Below, one piece after another: positions 1 through 9,432 of a stretch of 64,000 nucleotides of DNA (positions are counted from its first letter, which is position 1; each line of letters opens with the position of its first letter). Under the pieces are notes generated by a model. That model saw only the letters and a program-made list of their open reading frames with translations, was not told the DNA's origin and made no database searches. The position numbers and the translations under genes were made by a program. The stretch is from the NCBI RefSeq assembly GCF_001704415.2, contig NC_030827.1, positions 45,450,271 through 45,514,270 of the forward strand, written 5' to 3'. The stretch comes from Capra hircus (taxonomy: Eukaryota > Chordata > Mammalia > Artiodactyla > Bovidae).

Positions 1-446
1 TCATAAATGGATGCTGAATTTTGTCAAAGGCCTTCTCTGCATTTATTGAGATAATCATATGGCTTTTATTTTTCAGTTTGTTAATGTGGTGAATTACATT
101 GATTGATTTGCGGATATTGAAGAATCCTTGATTCCTGGGATAAAGCCCACTTGGTCATGGTGTGTGATCTTTTTAATGTGTTGTTGGATTCTGATTGCTA
201 GAATTTTGTTGAGGATTTTTGCATCTATGTTCATCAGTGATATTGGTCTCTAGTTGCTTTAGGTGTAGAGTTAGGTTATTTATTTAACTTTTTTCTTGTT
301 TCTTGAGGTATGCCTGTATTGCAATGAACTTTCCTCTTAGCACTGTTTTTATAGTGTCCCACAGGTTTTGGGTTGTTGTGTTTTCATTTTCATTCATTTC
401 TATGCATATTTTGATTTCTTTTTTGATTTCTTCTGTGATTTGTTGG
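1..446 (-). pseudogene. L1 ORF2, post-endonuclease part joined by deletion to the reverse transcriptase domain
   Basis: The minus-strand frame at 469-284 continues ORF2 just after the endonuclease, in a shifted frame (residues like NNTLLNNQQITEEIKKEI). It leads to a KQLE-type segment around 252. At about 247-251 the sequence jumps directly to the reverse transcriptase segment PISLMNIDAKILNKILA. From about 138 down to the window edge, after another one-base frameshift, a stretch reads MIISINAEKAFDKI, the catalytic motif A region with its aspartate. Compared with the usual L1 ORF2, roughly 240-250 codons between endonuclease and reverse transcriptase are missing. The protein would not be made intact. 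The size of the gap is estimated from the known family layout. Confidence 0.85.
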
Positions 447-1220
447 TTATTCAGAAGTGTGTTGTTCAACCTCCATAATGTTGGAATTTTTAATAGTTTT
501 TCTCCTGTAATTGAGATCTAATCTTAATGCATTATGGTCGGAAAAGATGCTTGGAATGATTTCGATTTTTTTGAATTTATCAAGTTTAGATTTATGGCCC
601 AGGATGTGATCTATCCTGGAGAAGGTTCCATGAGCACTTGAGAAAAAGGTGAAATTCATTGTTTGGGGGTGAAATGTCCTATAAATATCAATTAGGTCTA
701 ACTGGTCTAATGTATCATTTAAAGTTTGCATTTCTTTGTTAATTTTCTGTTTAGTTGATCTGTCCATAGGTGTGAGTGGGGTATTAAAGTCTCCCACTAT
801 TATTGTGTTATTGTTAATTTCCCCTTTCATACTTGTTACCATTTGTCTTACATATTGTGGTGCTCCTATATTGGATGCATATATATTTATAATTATTATA
901 TCTTCTTCTTGGATTGATCCTTTGATCATTATGTAGTGGCCTTCTTTGTCTCTTTTCACAGCCTTTGTTTTAAAGTCTATTTTATCAGATATGAGTATTG
1001 CCATTCCTGCTTTCTTTTGGTCTCTATTTGCGTGATATATCTTTTTCCAGCCCTTCACTTTCAGTCTGTATGTGTCCCTTGTTTTGAGGTGGGTCTCTTG
1101 TAAGCAGCATATAGAGGGGTCTTGTTTTTGTATCCATTTGGCCAGTCTTTGCCTTTTGGTTGGGGCATTCAACCCATTTACGTTTAAGGTAATTATTGAT
1201 AAGTATGATCCCATTAGCAT
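447..1220 (-). pseudogene. L1 ORF2 N-terminal endonuclease domain (APE type)
   Basis: A 257-codon frame holds a full apurinic/apyrimidinic-type endonuclease domain, the enzyme that nicks target DNA to prime reverse transcription. Visible catalytic and structural motifs in order are TLNVNGLN, LQETH, NIYASN, VGDFNTPL, RIDHILGH and SDHNALRL. They supply the usual Asn, Glu, Tyr, Asp/Asn, Asp and His positions. The start is MLMGSYLSI, ~50 bp downstream of the ORF1 stop, the normal L1 bicistronic spacing. The frame ends early through a frameshift at about 447-470, beyond which ORF2 continues in another frame. The domain looks intact but is cut off from the reverse transcriptase. Confidence 0.92.
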
Positions 1221-1271
1221 TTACTTTATTGTTTTGGGTTTGGGTTTATACACCCTTTTTGTGTTTCCTGT

Positions 1272-2198
1272 CTAGAGAATATCCTTTAGAATTTGTTGGA
1301 GAGCTGGCTTGATGGTGCTGAATTCTCTCAGCTTTTGCTTGTCTATAAAGCTTTTGATTTCTCCTTCGTATTTGAATGAGATCCTTGCTGGGTACAGTAA
1401 TCTGGGCTGTAGGTTATTGTCTTTCATCACTTTAAGTATGTCTTGCCATTCCCTCCCGGCCTGAAGAGTTTCTATTGAAAGATCAGCTGTTATCCTTATG
1501 GGAATCCCCTTGTGTGTTATTTGTTGTTTTTCCCTTGCTGCTTTTAATATTTGTTCTTTGTGTTTGATCTTTGTTAATTTGATTAATATGTGTCTTGGGG
1601 TGTTTCGCCTTGGGTTTATCCTATTTGGAACTCTCTGGGTTTCTTGGACTTGGGTGATTATTTCCTTCCCCATTTTAGGGACGTTTCCAACTATTATCTC
1701 CTCAAGGATTTTCTCATGGTCTTTCTTTTTGTCTTCTTCTTCTGGGATTCCTATAATTCGAATGTTGGAGTGTTTCATATTGTCCTGGAGGTCTCTGAGA
1801 TTGTCCTAATTTCTTTTAATTTGTTTTTCTTTTTTCCTCTCTGATTCATTTATTTCTACCATTCTATCTTCTATTTCACTAATCCTATCTTCTGCCTCTG
1901 TTATTCTACTATTTGTTGCCTCCAGAGTGTTTCTGATCTCATTTATTGCATTATTCATTATATATTGACTCTTTTTTACTTCTTCTACGTCCTTGTTAAA
2001 CCTTTCTTGCATCTTCTCAATCCTTGTCTCCAGGCTATTTATCTGTGATTCCATTTTGATTTCAAGATTTTGGATCATTTTCACTATCAATATTTGGAAT
2101 TCTTTCTCAGGTAGATTGCCTATCTCTTCCTCTTTTGTTTGCTTTGGTGGGCATTTCTCCTGTTCCTTTACCTGCTGAGTATTCTTCTGTCTCTTCAT
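1272..2198 (-). pseudogene. L1 ORF1 (RNA-binding chaperone), one premature stop
   Basis: ORF1p is the trimeric RNA-binding protein that packages L1 RNA in the cytoplasm. Read on the minus strand from MKRQKNTQQ, the first 130 codons are rich in E, K and heptad-like hydrophobics (about residues 35-125), the expected coiled coil. A TAG at 1806-1808 stands where the family has a glutamate codon (GAG). After it the same frame stays open through IRIIGIPEEE and ETLQAGREWQDI to the natural stop at 1272, covering the RRM-like and C-terminal domains. The two visible frames, 2198-1806 and 1778-1272, are in register, so a single base change explains the break. Full length would be about 308 residues, normal for L1. 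Confidence 0.92.
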
Positions 2199-2703
2199 CT
2201 TGGTTATATTGCTGTGTTTGGGGTGGCCTTTTTATATTCTGGTAATTTGTGGAGTTCTCTTTATTAAGGAGCTTCCTCACTGTGGGTGGGGTTGTATTAG
2301 TGGCTTGTCAAGGCTTCCTGGTTAGGGAGGCTTGTGTTGAAGTTCTGGTGGGTGGAGCTGGGTTTCTTGTCTCTGGAGTGCAGTGGAGTGACCAGTAATG
2401 GGTTATGAGACGTCAAAGGTTTTGGAGCTGCCTGTATATTGAAGCTCAGGGGTGTGTTCCTGTGTTGCTAGAGAATTTGTGTGGTATGTCTTGCTCTGGA
2501 ACTTGTTGGCCCTTGGGTGGAGCTTGGTTTCAGTGTAGGTATGGAGGCGTTTGATGAGCTCCTATTGCTTAATGTCCCTGAATTCAGGAGTTCTCTGATG
2601 TTCTCAGGTTTTGGACTTCAGCCTCCTGCTTCTGGTTTTCAGTTTTATTTTTACAGTAGCCTCTAGACTTCTCCATCTATACAGCACCGATGATAAAACA
2701 TCT

Positions 2704-3160
2704 ACGTTAAAGATGAAAAGTTTCTCCACATTGAGGGACACCCAGAGAGGTTCACTGAGTTACATGGAGAAGAGAAGAGGGAAGGGGGAGTTAGAGGTGA
2801 CTGGAATGAGATGTGGTGAGATCAAAAGAGGAGAGAGCAAGGTAGCCAGTAGTCACTTCCTTATATGTGCTCCATAGTCTGGACTGCTCAGAGGTATTTA
2901 CGGAATTATACAGGGAAGAGGAGAGGGAGGAAGTAGACAGAGGTGGCCAGGAGGATAAGAGAGAGGAATGAGAAGGAGAGAGACAAATCCTGCCAGTAAC
3001 CAGTTCCTTAGGTGTTCTCCACCATCTGGAACACACAGAGATTCACAGAGTTGGATAGAGAAGAGATGGGGGAGGAAAGAGACAGAGGCCACCTGGTGGA
3101 GAAAAAGGAGAGTCCAAAGGAGGAGAGAGTGGTCAAGCCAGTAATCTCGCTCTCAGGTAA
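2704..3160. repeat. Three ~145-bp tandem repeats inside the L1 5' UTR
   Basis: Similar purine-rich units start near 2769, 2915 and 3059 (steps of ~146 and ~144 bp), and a partial unit lies before them from 2704. Each begins GAAGAG-rich, contains GAGGTG/GAGGCC and GGAGAGAG blocks, then GCCAGTA..TTCCTTA..TCTGG, and ends in a CAGAG..TT..GAGTT-like segment. The third unit fades after about 3160. Copies are diverged, with only parts clearly alignable. Confidence 0.7.
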
Positions 3161-4744
3161 AATTGGGTAGTGAAGTTTGGGTTTTTAAATGTACAAAATT
3201 GACAACAAAAACCAAAAAGGAAAGATTAAAAATCTAGAGTAGAGGTTGGATTTTCAAAAGTACAATATTAAAGAAAAGAAGCAGAAGAAAAAAAGAAAAA
3301 AGAAAAAAAAAGCCAAAAGAATTATTAAAAAAAACACCAACAACAACCACACAAAGGCTATATATGGTGTTTGCCTTAAAAAAATAGTCTTTTTTTTTTT
3401 TTTTGAAAAGTAACAGTAGGTTATAGAAATAAAAATTAGAGGAGAAATAGAAGACTTAACAATTTTTTAAAAAAATTAGAAAAAAAAAGAAAAAGAAGAA
3501 AAAAAAGGAATGATTGTAAAAATAGTAAATATATATCTGGCCCTTCGCTGATGTTGTGGGCAGTGTGGGGTCACTTCCAAGGCAGTTCCCTCTGTTTAAC
3601 TTCTTCTGTTTGCTGGTTTTTGAGGCTCACTAGTTCAGATGCACTGTGGGGAGGTGGGGGGTGCTGCAAACAGATAGCACTGTCATGTGCACACAGTGTC
3701 TCAGCCCCGCTGGACCTGTCCCTTCTCGCAGCACACAAACCACTCCAGCTCTACGATGCTCAGCCAGGAACTAGGCTGAGGCCGGCCCTAGGCTGCGTGC
3801 ACCTCCCCGGTCTAAGCCACTCAGGTTTGGGCTCAGGTAGCCCTCAGAGGCACAGATTCAGTTGGGACTGCCTTTTGTGCCCTTCCCAGGTCCGAGTAGC
3901 TCAGGAGTTTGGCGAGCGCTGTCGCTGCGACTTGTCGCCTTTTCTGTCTCTGCTGCTCAGTTTTCTGGGTGGACCGCTGGCGCCCCTTGTGAGGCGGATG
4001 GTGACTGTCCAGCACCCCCAGAAGTCTTAGCAAAGAAGCCTGCTTGCAGTTTGGTAGGTAAAGTCTCTCCAGGGCTGCAATTGCCCTTTTCCAGCCCCTA
4101 CAGCTCTGGCTGCCTGTCCCCGGTGGGGGATGGTCTGCAGCCGGCTATTTCTGTTCCGTCCTTTGTTCTGTGCGCGGTCCTGGTGGTGTCTTATGTTCGA
4201 GCTTTTCGCGTGGTAGCTATCCCACAGTCTGGTTGCTAGCCCAAGTTAGATCGTTCTGGTTGCGCGTGGGGCGTTCCGGCCTGATTCTTACAAAGCTCTG
4301 CAGCCAGCGCCTCCTGCGCGTCTGTGCCCTGCCCCCACTTCCCAATGGCGGATGCAGGCGTCTGTGCTGCTTTTCCACTGGGGGAGTTACTGTTGGGCTT
4401 GTAATCTCTTGGTTTTAACTATTTATTTATTTTTCCTTCCTGTTATGTTGCCCTCTGTGTTTCCAAGGCTCGCCACAGACTTGGCAGGGAGAGTGTTTCC
4501 TGGTGTTTGGAAACCTCTCTTCTTAAAATTCCCTTTCCGGGACGCAGCTCCCTCCCCACCTCCTTTGTCTCTTTTTTTATCTTTTATATTTTTTCCTACC
4601 TGTTTTTGAAGACAATGGTCTGCTTTTGTGGTTGCCTGATGTCCTCTGCCAGCATTCAGAAGTTGTTTTGTGGAGTTTGCTCAGCGTTGAAATGTTCTTT
4701 TGAGGAATTTGTGAGGGAGAAAGTGGTCTTCCCATCCTATTCCT

Positions 4745-4757
4745 CCGCCATCTTAGG
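4745..4757 (-). promoter_or_regulatory. YY1-like site at the L1 5' end
   Basis: On the minus strand the bases CCTAAGATGGCGG lie within ~15-25 bp of the element's 5' boundary and contain the YY1 core AAGATGGC. Human L1 uses a YY1 site at the same place to set the transcription start. Function here is inferred by analogy. Confidence 0.6.
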
Positions 4758-4784
4758 ACCGCCCCCCCCCCATTTCCTAATTTT

Positions 4785-5140
4785 TAACACTTTGTCGATA
4801 TGCAATTATATACCAAAAAATGTACATGCTTAATGTATAAAATCTTATATTTGGATATATGTATATACCTGTAATACATCACCACAATAAAGGTAACAGG
4901 TATATCTAACACCTCCCAGTGTTTCCTTGTTTCCCTTTGTATTAATAAATACAAATTAATAAATATAATACTATTTTTTATTCACATGATAACAGCTAAC
5001 ATGAGATCCACTTTCCTAAAATTTCTTAAATGAACAATATCATATGGTAAACTACAGCCACTGTGTTGTACAACTGATCTCTAGAACTCATTTGTCTTTC
5101 ATAGCTGAAACTTTATACCCATGGAAAACCACTTCCAATT
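4785..5140 (-). mobile_element. Ancient mammalian L1 3' UTR fragment
   Basis: Read on the minus strand this matches the general pattern of old mammalian L1 3' UTRs: GGTTTTCCATGGGTATAAAG, then AGTTCTAGAGATC, TTGTACAACA, and near the end GTGGTGATG followed by TATACATATAT. The 3' end lies near 4785, next to the 5' boundary of the younger L1. Subfamily is not assigned. Confidence 0.6.
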
Positions 5141-5323
5141 CATTCCAAGGATCACATCTTTACTCGAGTAGCCATGTGTGAATTCCCAGTTATTTAGCTA
5201 AAATTCCTACTTATTTATTTTTCTAGAAGCTGGTAAAGTATTAGTAATAAAGCAGAAATTTCTCTGCTTTCATGGAACTCACATTCTAGTGGGTAGAATT
5301 AGGAAAATAAACAGGAAATTAAA

Positions 5324-5395
5324 AGAAGAAATATCATACTTGTGCACATTAACATATTAATGGATTTATTGATTAGCAATTGATGTTCCAGTAAG
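5324..5395 (+). repeat. 72-bp direct repeat, copy 1
   Basis: It aligns without gaps to 5969-6040, 645 bp downstream, with 62 of 72 positions identical. Both copies start AGAAGAAATATCATA and share TTAGCAATTGATGTT. All ten differences are transitions. Confidence 0.85.
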
Positions 5396-5968
5396 ATTTT
5401 TCACAGCTATAGGTTCTATGAATATCATAAAGTAGAGGAAAAAGACATTAACTGGAGGAAAAGAAATGATTTGAGAAAATTATTTACATGGAGTTGCATA
5501 CATGAGTTTGGAGGACAGAGGGATATCTGATTCCAAGATATCAATGGAAAGATCACTAATACATAAATGTTGAATACACTGGACTAGTAGGCTAGAAGAA
5601 ATTGTGGAGAAAGGACAGAATTGATCATATCAACTTCACGAATGCTGGAGAACAAAAGCCAGAAAAGTAGACTTGAGAATGCATAACCTGTGAAGTGGGA
5701 GGAAAACTATCAGAGAGAATTCTAGAAGAAGACATGGCCATTGAGTCACCATTCTGAGAAGAAGAGAAAGACTATGAAGGCAGGAAAGTTTTGGAGATTT
5801 TGTAAATGGCAATTTGAGAAGAGATGAGTCAGAATCTGAATGTTTTAAGCAGAGAACTAGAAATGACGATATGAAACAACAAACATAAAGATCTCTCAAG
5901 ATTTATTGTGAAAAGGACAAAGAAATGGGCATTAGTTCTGTAGTTTAAGGGAGAATATCTTATAATAA

Positions 5969-6040
5969 AGAAGAAATATCATATTCATGCATATTAATAT
6001 ATTAACAGATTTATTGGTTAGCAATTGATGTTTCAGTAAA
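5969..6040 (+). repeat. 72-bp direct repeat, copy 2
   Basis: Partner of the copy at 5324-5395. The flanks do not align well beyond the 72 bp, so the duplicated unit appears short. Confidence 0.85.
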
Positions 6041-6123
6041 AAGACATATTACCAGTAGCAAAGTTCTTGAGAAAGTATGAAGAATGGGGTTCTGAATACA
6101 AATTCAGAAATCAATTTTTGTGA

Positions 6124-6203
6124 AGGATAGGGAAGCCTGGTGTGCTGCAGTCCATGGGGTCGCAAAGAGTCAGACATGACTGAGTGACTGAGCAACAACA
6201 AGG
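6124..6203 (+). mobile_element. BovB/Bov-SINE 3' tail fragment
   Basis: The segment carries the common tail GGAAGCCTGGTGTGCTGCAG, CCATGGGGTCGCAAAGAGTC and GACTGAGTGACTGAGCAACA. This 80-bp tail is shared by BovB and Bov SINEs, so the parent cannot be decided, though TGTGCTGCAG favours BovB. Confidence 0.8.
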
Positions 6204-6803
6204 CAAAAAATGAATATGGATTGATATATGCTTAGATGAGTATATTTGTTCAATGAAATAATTCCTGAGTGCTTCTATTTATTTTTATCATGATTTTTAA
6301 TTTTTCAGACCTGTAATTGTTTTAAGGATTTGTGACTCCTTGAGGATTTCTCACAAGCCTGGTTCTAGGAGCAGTGAGGGGACACACTAGGCTATGGATC
6401 ATTGTGTGGGCTAATGAGACTGAGTCCTGCCTGAGACTCAGATTTAGTCTGGGAAAATGGAAGCAATTTTCAAACTTCATCCTTCTTTTTCATATTGCTT
6501 GTGCTTGAAAAGTCCTCATATTGATTCAGTAGCAATAATGAAAAACACAGGTTTGTAGAAAGAGTCCAATAAAATGGGAGGAAACTTACAGACATAAATG
6601 ATTACATGTGCATGCTTAAGAAAATTATGCAGAGTTAGATGATCTAAAGTATAACCTTTATTGGAAGTTAAAATGATCTATTATTCCTATATACATGTCT
6701 TAAGACATATTGATATGGAAGATTGTGATTTTCTGGTTGTGTAAAAACAGAGTAAAATAAATTTTCCAGACAAGATGGAATAATAATTATCAGGGGTCAA
6801 ATA
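6204..6803. other. AT-rich intergenic DNA, nothing recognised
   Basis: No open frame of note, no SINE or LINE motif that I can identify. Confidence 0.6.
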
Positions 6804-7066
6804 TGTTGTTGTTGTTGTTCAGTTGCTCAGTCATGTCCAACTCTTTGGGACCTCACAAATTGCAGCACACTAGGATCCCCTGTCCTTCACTGTCTCCTGG
6901 AGTTTGCACAAATTCATGTCCATTGAATTAGTGATGCTATCTAATCATCTCATCCTTCTCCTTCTAGAGTAAATTTTTCCAAGTATCAGGATCTTAGAGA
7001 CAATGAGACAGCCCTTCACAACAGGTGGCCCAAGATCTGGAACTTCAGCTTCAACAACAGTCCTGC
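6804..7066 (-). mobile_element. BovB 3' fragment (minus)
   Basis: On the plus strand it starts with GTT repeats and TCAGTTGCTCAGTCATGTCC, the reverse complement of the BovB tail. It runs through the last part of the ORF2 3' end (GGTGGCCCAAG, CTTCAGCTTC). It is diverged and lacks the upstream coding part. Confidence 0.85.
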
Positions 7067-7112
7067 CAAATAATATATGTGCATTAACCAAAATTATAAA
7101 AAAAGCCGGTTA

Positions 7113-7393
7113 TGGATTTCTTTGGAAGGAATGATACTAAAGCTGAAACTCCAGTACTTTGGCCACCTCATGCAAAGGGTTGACTCATTGGAAAAGACTC
7201 TGATGCTGGGAGGGATTGGGGGCAGGAGGAGAAGGGACGACAGAGGATGAGATGGCTGGATGGCATCACTGACTCAATGGACGTGAGTCTGAGTGAACTC
7301 CAGGAGTTGGAGATGGACGGGGAGGCCTGGCGTGCTGGGATTCATGGGGTCACAAAGAGTAGGATATGACTGAGTGACTGAACTGAACTGATG
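7113..7393 (+). mobile_element. BovB 3' fragment (plus)
   Basis: It begins GGATTTCTTTGGAAGGAATG, corresponding to the end of BovB ORF2, passes AAGCTGAAACTCCAGTACTT and GACTCATTGGAAAAGACTC, and ends with the tail CTGAACTGAACTGA. ATGGATTT occurs at both borders (7112-7119 and 7392-7399) and could be a target duplication, although the left copy overlaps BovB-like bases. It is better preserved than its minus-strand neighbour. Confidence 0.9.
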
Positions 7394-7672
7394 GATTTAT
7401 AATATATAACCAAGAAGATGTTTTAAAAGCAAAACTTTAATTTTCTATTTGTTTCAGTCATATATTATTAGGATGATAAATCAATTTGTTTCCTCAAATG
7501 GTCAGATGCTAAACTGGAATAAGCACTTTAAGAGAGCTGAAAATAAATATCTTATTTTAACATTTTATCAATCTGAATTCATTATCTTGTCATCTGTTTA
7601 TCCAATTTCTTTTATTTTGGTGTTCTAGAATTTATGAACTACTCCAATCTATAAACTAATATAAAACAAAGC
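7394..7672. other. AT-rich DNA, nothing recognised
   Basis: Short stretch between BovB pieces with no motif I can name. Confidence 0.6.
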
Positions 7673-7673
7673 A

Positions 7674-7712
<39 letters not shown>

Positions 7713-7714
7713 TT
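7673..7714. repeat. (AT)n microsatellite
   Basis: About 42 bp of alternating A and T with one G interruption, directly abutting the start of the next BovB. Confidence 0.95.
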
Positions 7715-7739
7715 GTCTTTGTCTCCAAGGCAAATCATT

Positions 7740-9432
7740 CAATATCCAAGTCTATGCCCTGACTAGTAATGCTGAAGAAGCTGAAGTTGAATGGTTCTAT
7801 GAAGACATACAAGAACTTCTAAAACTAACACCCAAAAAAGATGTCCTTTTCATTATAGGGGACTGGAATGCAGAAGTAGGGAGTCAAGAAAAACCTGGAG
7901 TAACAGGCAAATTTGACCTTGGAGTATAAAATGAAGCAAGGCAAAGGCTAAAAGAGTTTTGCCAAGAGAATGCACTGATCATAGCAAACACTCTTGCAAC
8001 AACACAAGAGAAAACTCTACACATAGACATCACCAGATGGTCAACACCAAAATCAGATTGATTATATTCTTTGCAGCCAAAGATGGAGAAGCTCTATACA
8101 GTCAGCAAAAACAAGACAGGGAGCTGACTGAGGCTCAGATCATGAACTACTTATTGTCAAATGCAGACCTAAATTGAAGAAAGTAAGGAAAACCTCTAGA
8201 CCATTCATGTATGATCTAAATCAAATCCCTTCTGATTACACAGTGGAAGTGAGAAATAGATTCAACAGATTTGATCTGATAGAGTGCCAGAACAACTGTG
8301 GATGGAGATTTGTGACATTCTACAAGAGGCAGGATTCAAGACCATCCTCAACAAAAAGAAATGCAAAAAGGCAAAATGGTTGTCTTAGGAGGCCTTATAA
8401 ATAGCTGTGAAAAGAAGAGAAGCTAAAGGCAAAGAAGAAAAAAAGATATACCCATTTGAATGCAGAGTTCCAAAGATTAGCAAGGGGAGGTAAGAAAGCC
8501 TTCCTCAGCAATCAGTGCAAAGAAATAGAGGATAGCAGTTGAATGGAAAAGTCTAGAGATCTCTTCAAGAAAATTAGAGATACGAAGGGAACATTTCATC
8601 CACAGATGGGCTCAATAAAGGACAGAAATGGTAAGGACCTAACAGAAGCAGAAGATATTAAGAAGAGGTGGCAAGAATACACAGAAGAAAAAATTGATGC
8701 TGTGAAAGTGCTGCACTCAGTATGCCAGCAAAGTTAAAAAACTCAGCAGTGGCCTGACTGGAAAAGGCCAGTTTTCATTTCAATCCCAAAGACAGGCAAT
8801 ACCAAAGAATGCTCAAACTACAGCACAATTGCTCTCATCTCACATGCTAGCAAAGTAATGCTCAAAATTCTCCAAATCAGGCTTCAGCAATACATGAACC
8901 ATGAACTTCCATATGTTCAAGCTGGATTTAGAAAAGGCAGAGGAACCAGAGATTAAATTGCCAACATTCATGGGATCCTAAAAAAAGCAAGAGAGTTCCA
9001 CAAAAATATCTACTTCTGCTTTATTGACTATGCCAAAGCCTTTGATTTTGTGGACTGTAACAAATTCTGGAAAATTCTGAAAGAGGTGGGAATAACAGAC
9101 CACTTGATTTGCCTTTTGAGAAATCTGTATGCAGGTCAGGAAGCATCAGTTAGAACTGGACATGGAACAACAGACTAGTTTCAAGTTGGGAAAGGAGTAT
9201 GTCAAGGCTGTATATTGTCACCCTGTTTATTTAACTTATATGCAGTGTACATCACGAGAAAGACTGGATTGAATGAAGCACAAGCTGGAATCAAGATTGC
9301 TGGGAGAAATATCAATAACCTCAGATATGCAGATGACACCACCCATATGGCAGAAAGTGAAGAGGAACTAACGAGTCTCTTGATGAAATTGAAAGAGGAG
9401 AGTGAAAAAGTTGGCTTAAAGCTCAACATTAG
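7740..9432 (+). pseudogene. BovB ORF2 relic: endonuclease C-terminus and reverse transcriptase
   Basis: Translated in pieces, the relic shows the endonuclease motif VLFIIGDWNAEVGS at about 7845-7890. Next comes the linker (YDLNQIPSDYTVEVRNRF at 8210-8260). The reverse transcriptase follows, with IYFCFIDYAKAFDF (motif A aspartate) near 9010-9045, GCILSPCLFNLYAVY near 9208-9248 and NNLRYADDTTHMAE near 9314-9356, where the catalytic YADD is preserved. BovB ORF2 copies its own RNA into DNA at a nicked target. Breaks include an in-frame TAG replacing the Trp codon near 9176 and the deletion near 8693. It is not expressed as a whole protein. Confidence 0.9.

Larger units (their letters stand above)
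1..4771 (-). mobile_element. L1 (L1-BT-like) retrotransposon, 5' end present, 3' end outside window
   Basis: Read on the minus strand, the element begins near 4771 with a G run followed by a GGCGGTCC start and a long 5' UTR to about 2199. It continues through ORF1 (2198-1272), a ~50-bp spacer and ORF2, which starts at 1220 and runs off the window at base 1. The ORF order, the endonuclease-first ORF2 and the coiled-coil ORF1 identify L1. The CpG-rich 5' UTR and nearly unbroken ORF1 suggest a fairly young ruminant copy. It cannot be active: ORF1 has a stop and ORF2 lacks a large block. The 3' end and target duplication lie outside the window. Subfamily naming is from memory. Confidence 0.93.
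2199..4771 (-). promoter_or_regulatory. L1 5' UTR / internal promoter region
   Basis: About 2.57 kb separate the L1 5' boundary from ORF1. The distal part (about 3690-4400) is GC- and CpG-rich, unlike the AT-rich surroundings. The middle (about 3180-3500) is A-rich on the plus strand. The proximal part (2704-3160) holds tandem purine-rich repeats, listed separately. L1 elements carry their RNA polymerase II promoter inside the 5' UTR, so this is the presumed promoter. No transcription evidence is available from sequence alone. Confidence 0.8.
5141..6123. other. No gene; probable ancient dispersed repeat with an internal direct duplication
   Basis: Segments such as TCATGGAACTCACATTCTAG (about 5270-5290) and the 5580-5960 purine-rich stretch resemble a widespread ancient mammalian repeat that I cannot name. 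The 87-codon minus frame at 5636-5899 falls inside this material and has no recognisable domain. A 72-bp direct repeat (5324-5395 and 5969-6040) is listed separately. Confidence 0.4.

Noticed and set aside
3862..4609. Further overlapping plus frames in the L1 5' UTR (125, 82 and 85 codons)
   Set aside because: GC-rich DNA with few stops; they overlap in different frames and show no domain.
5636..5899. 87-codon minus frame
   Set aside because: Lies in purine-rich ancient repeat-like DNA; hydrophobic composition comes from the complementary pyrimidine-rich strand.
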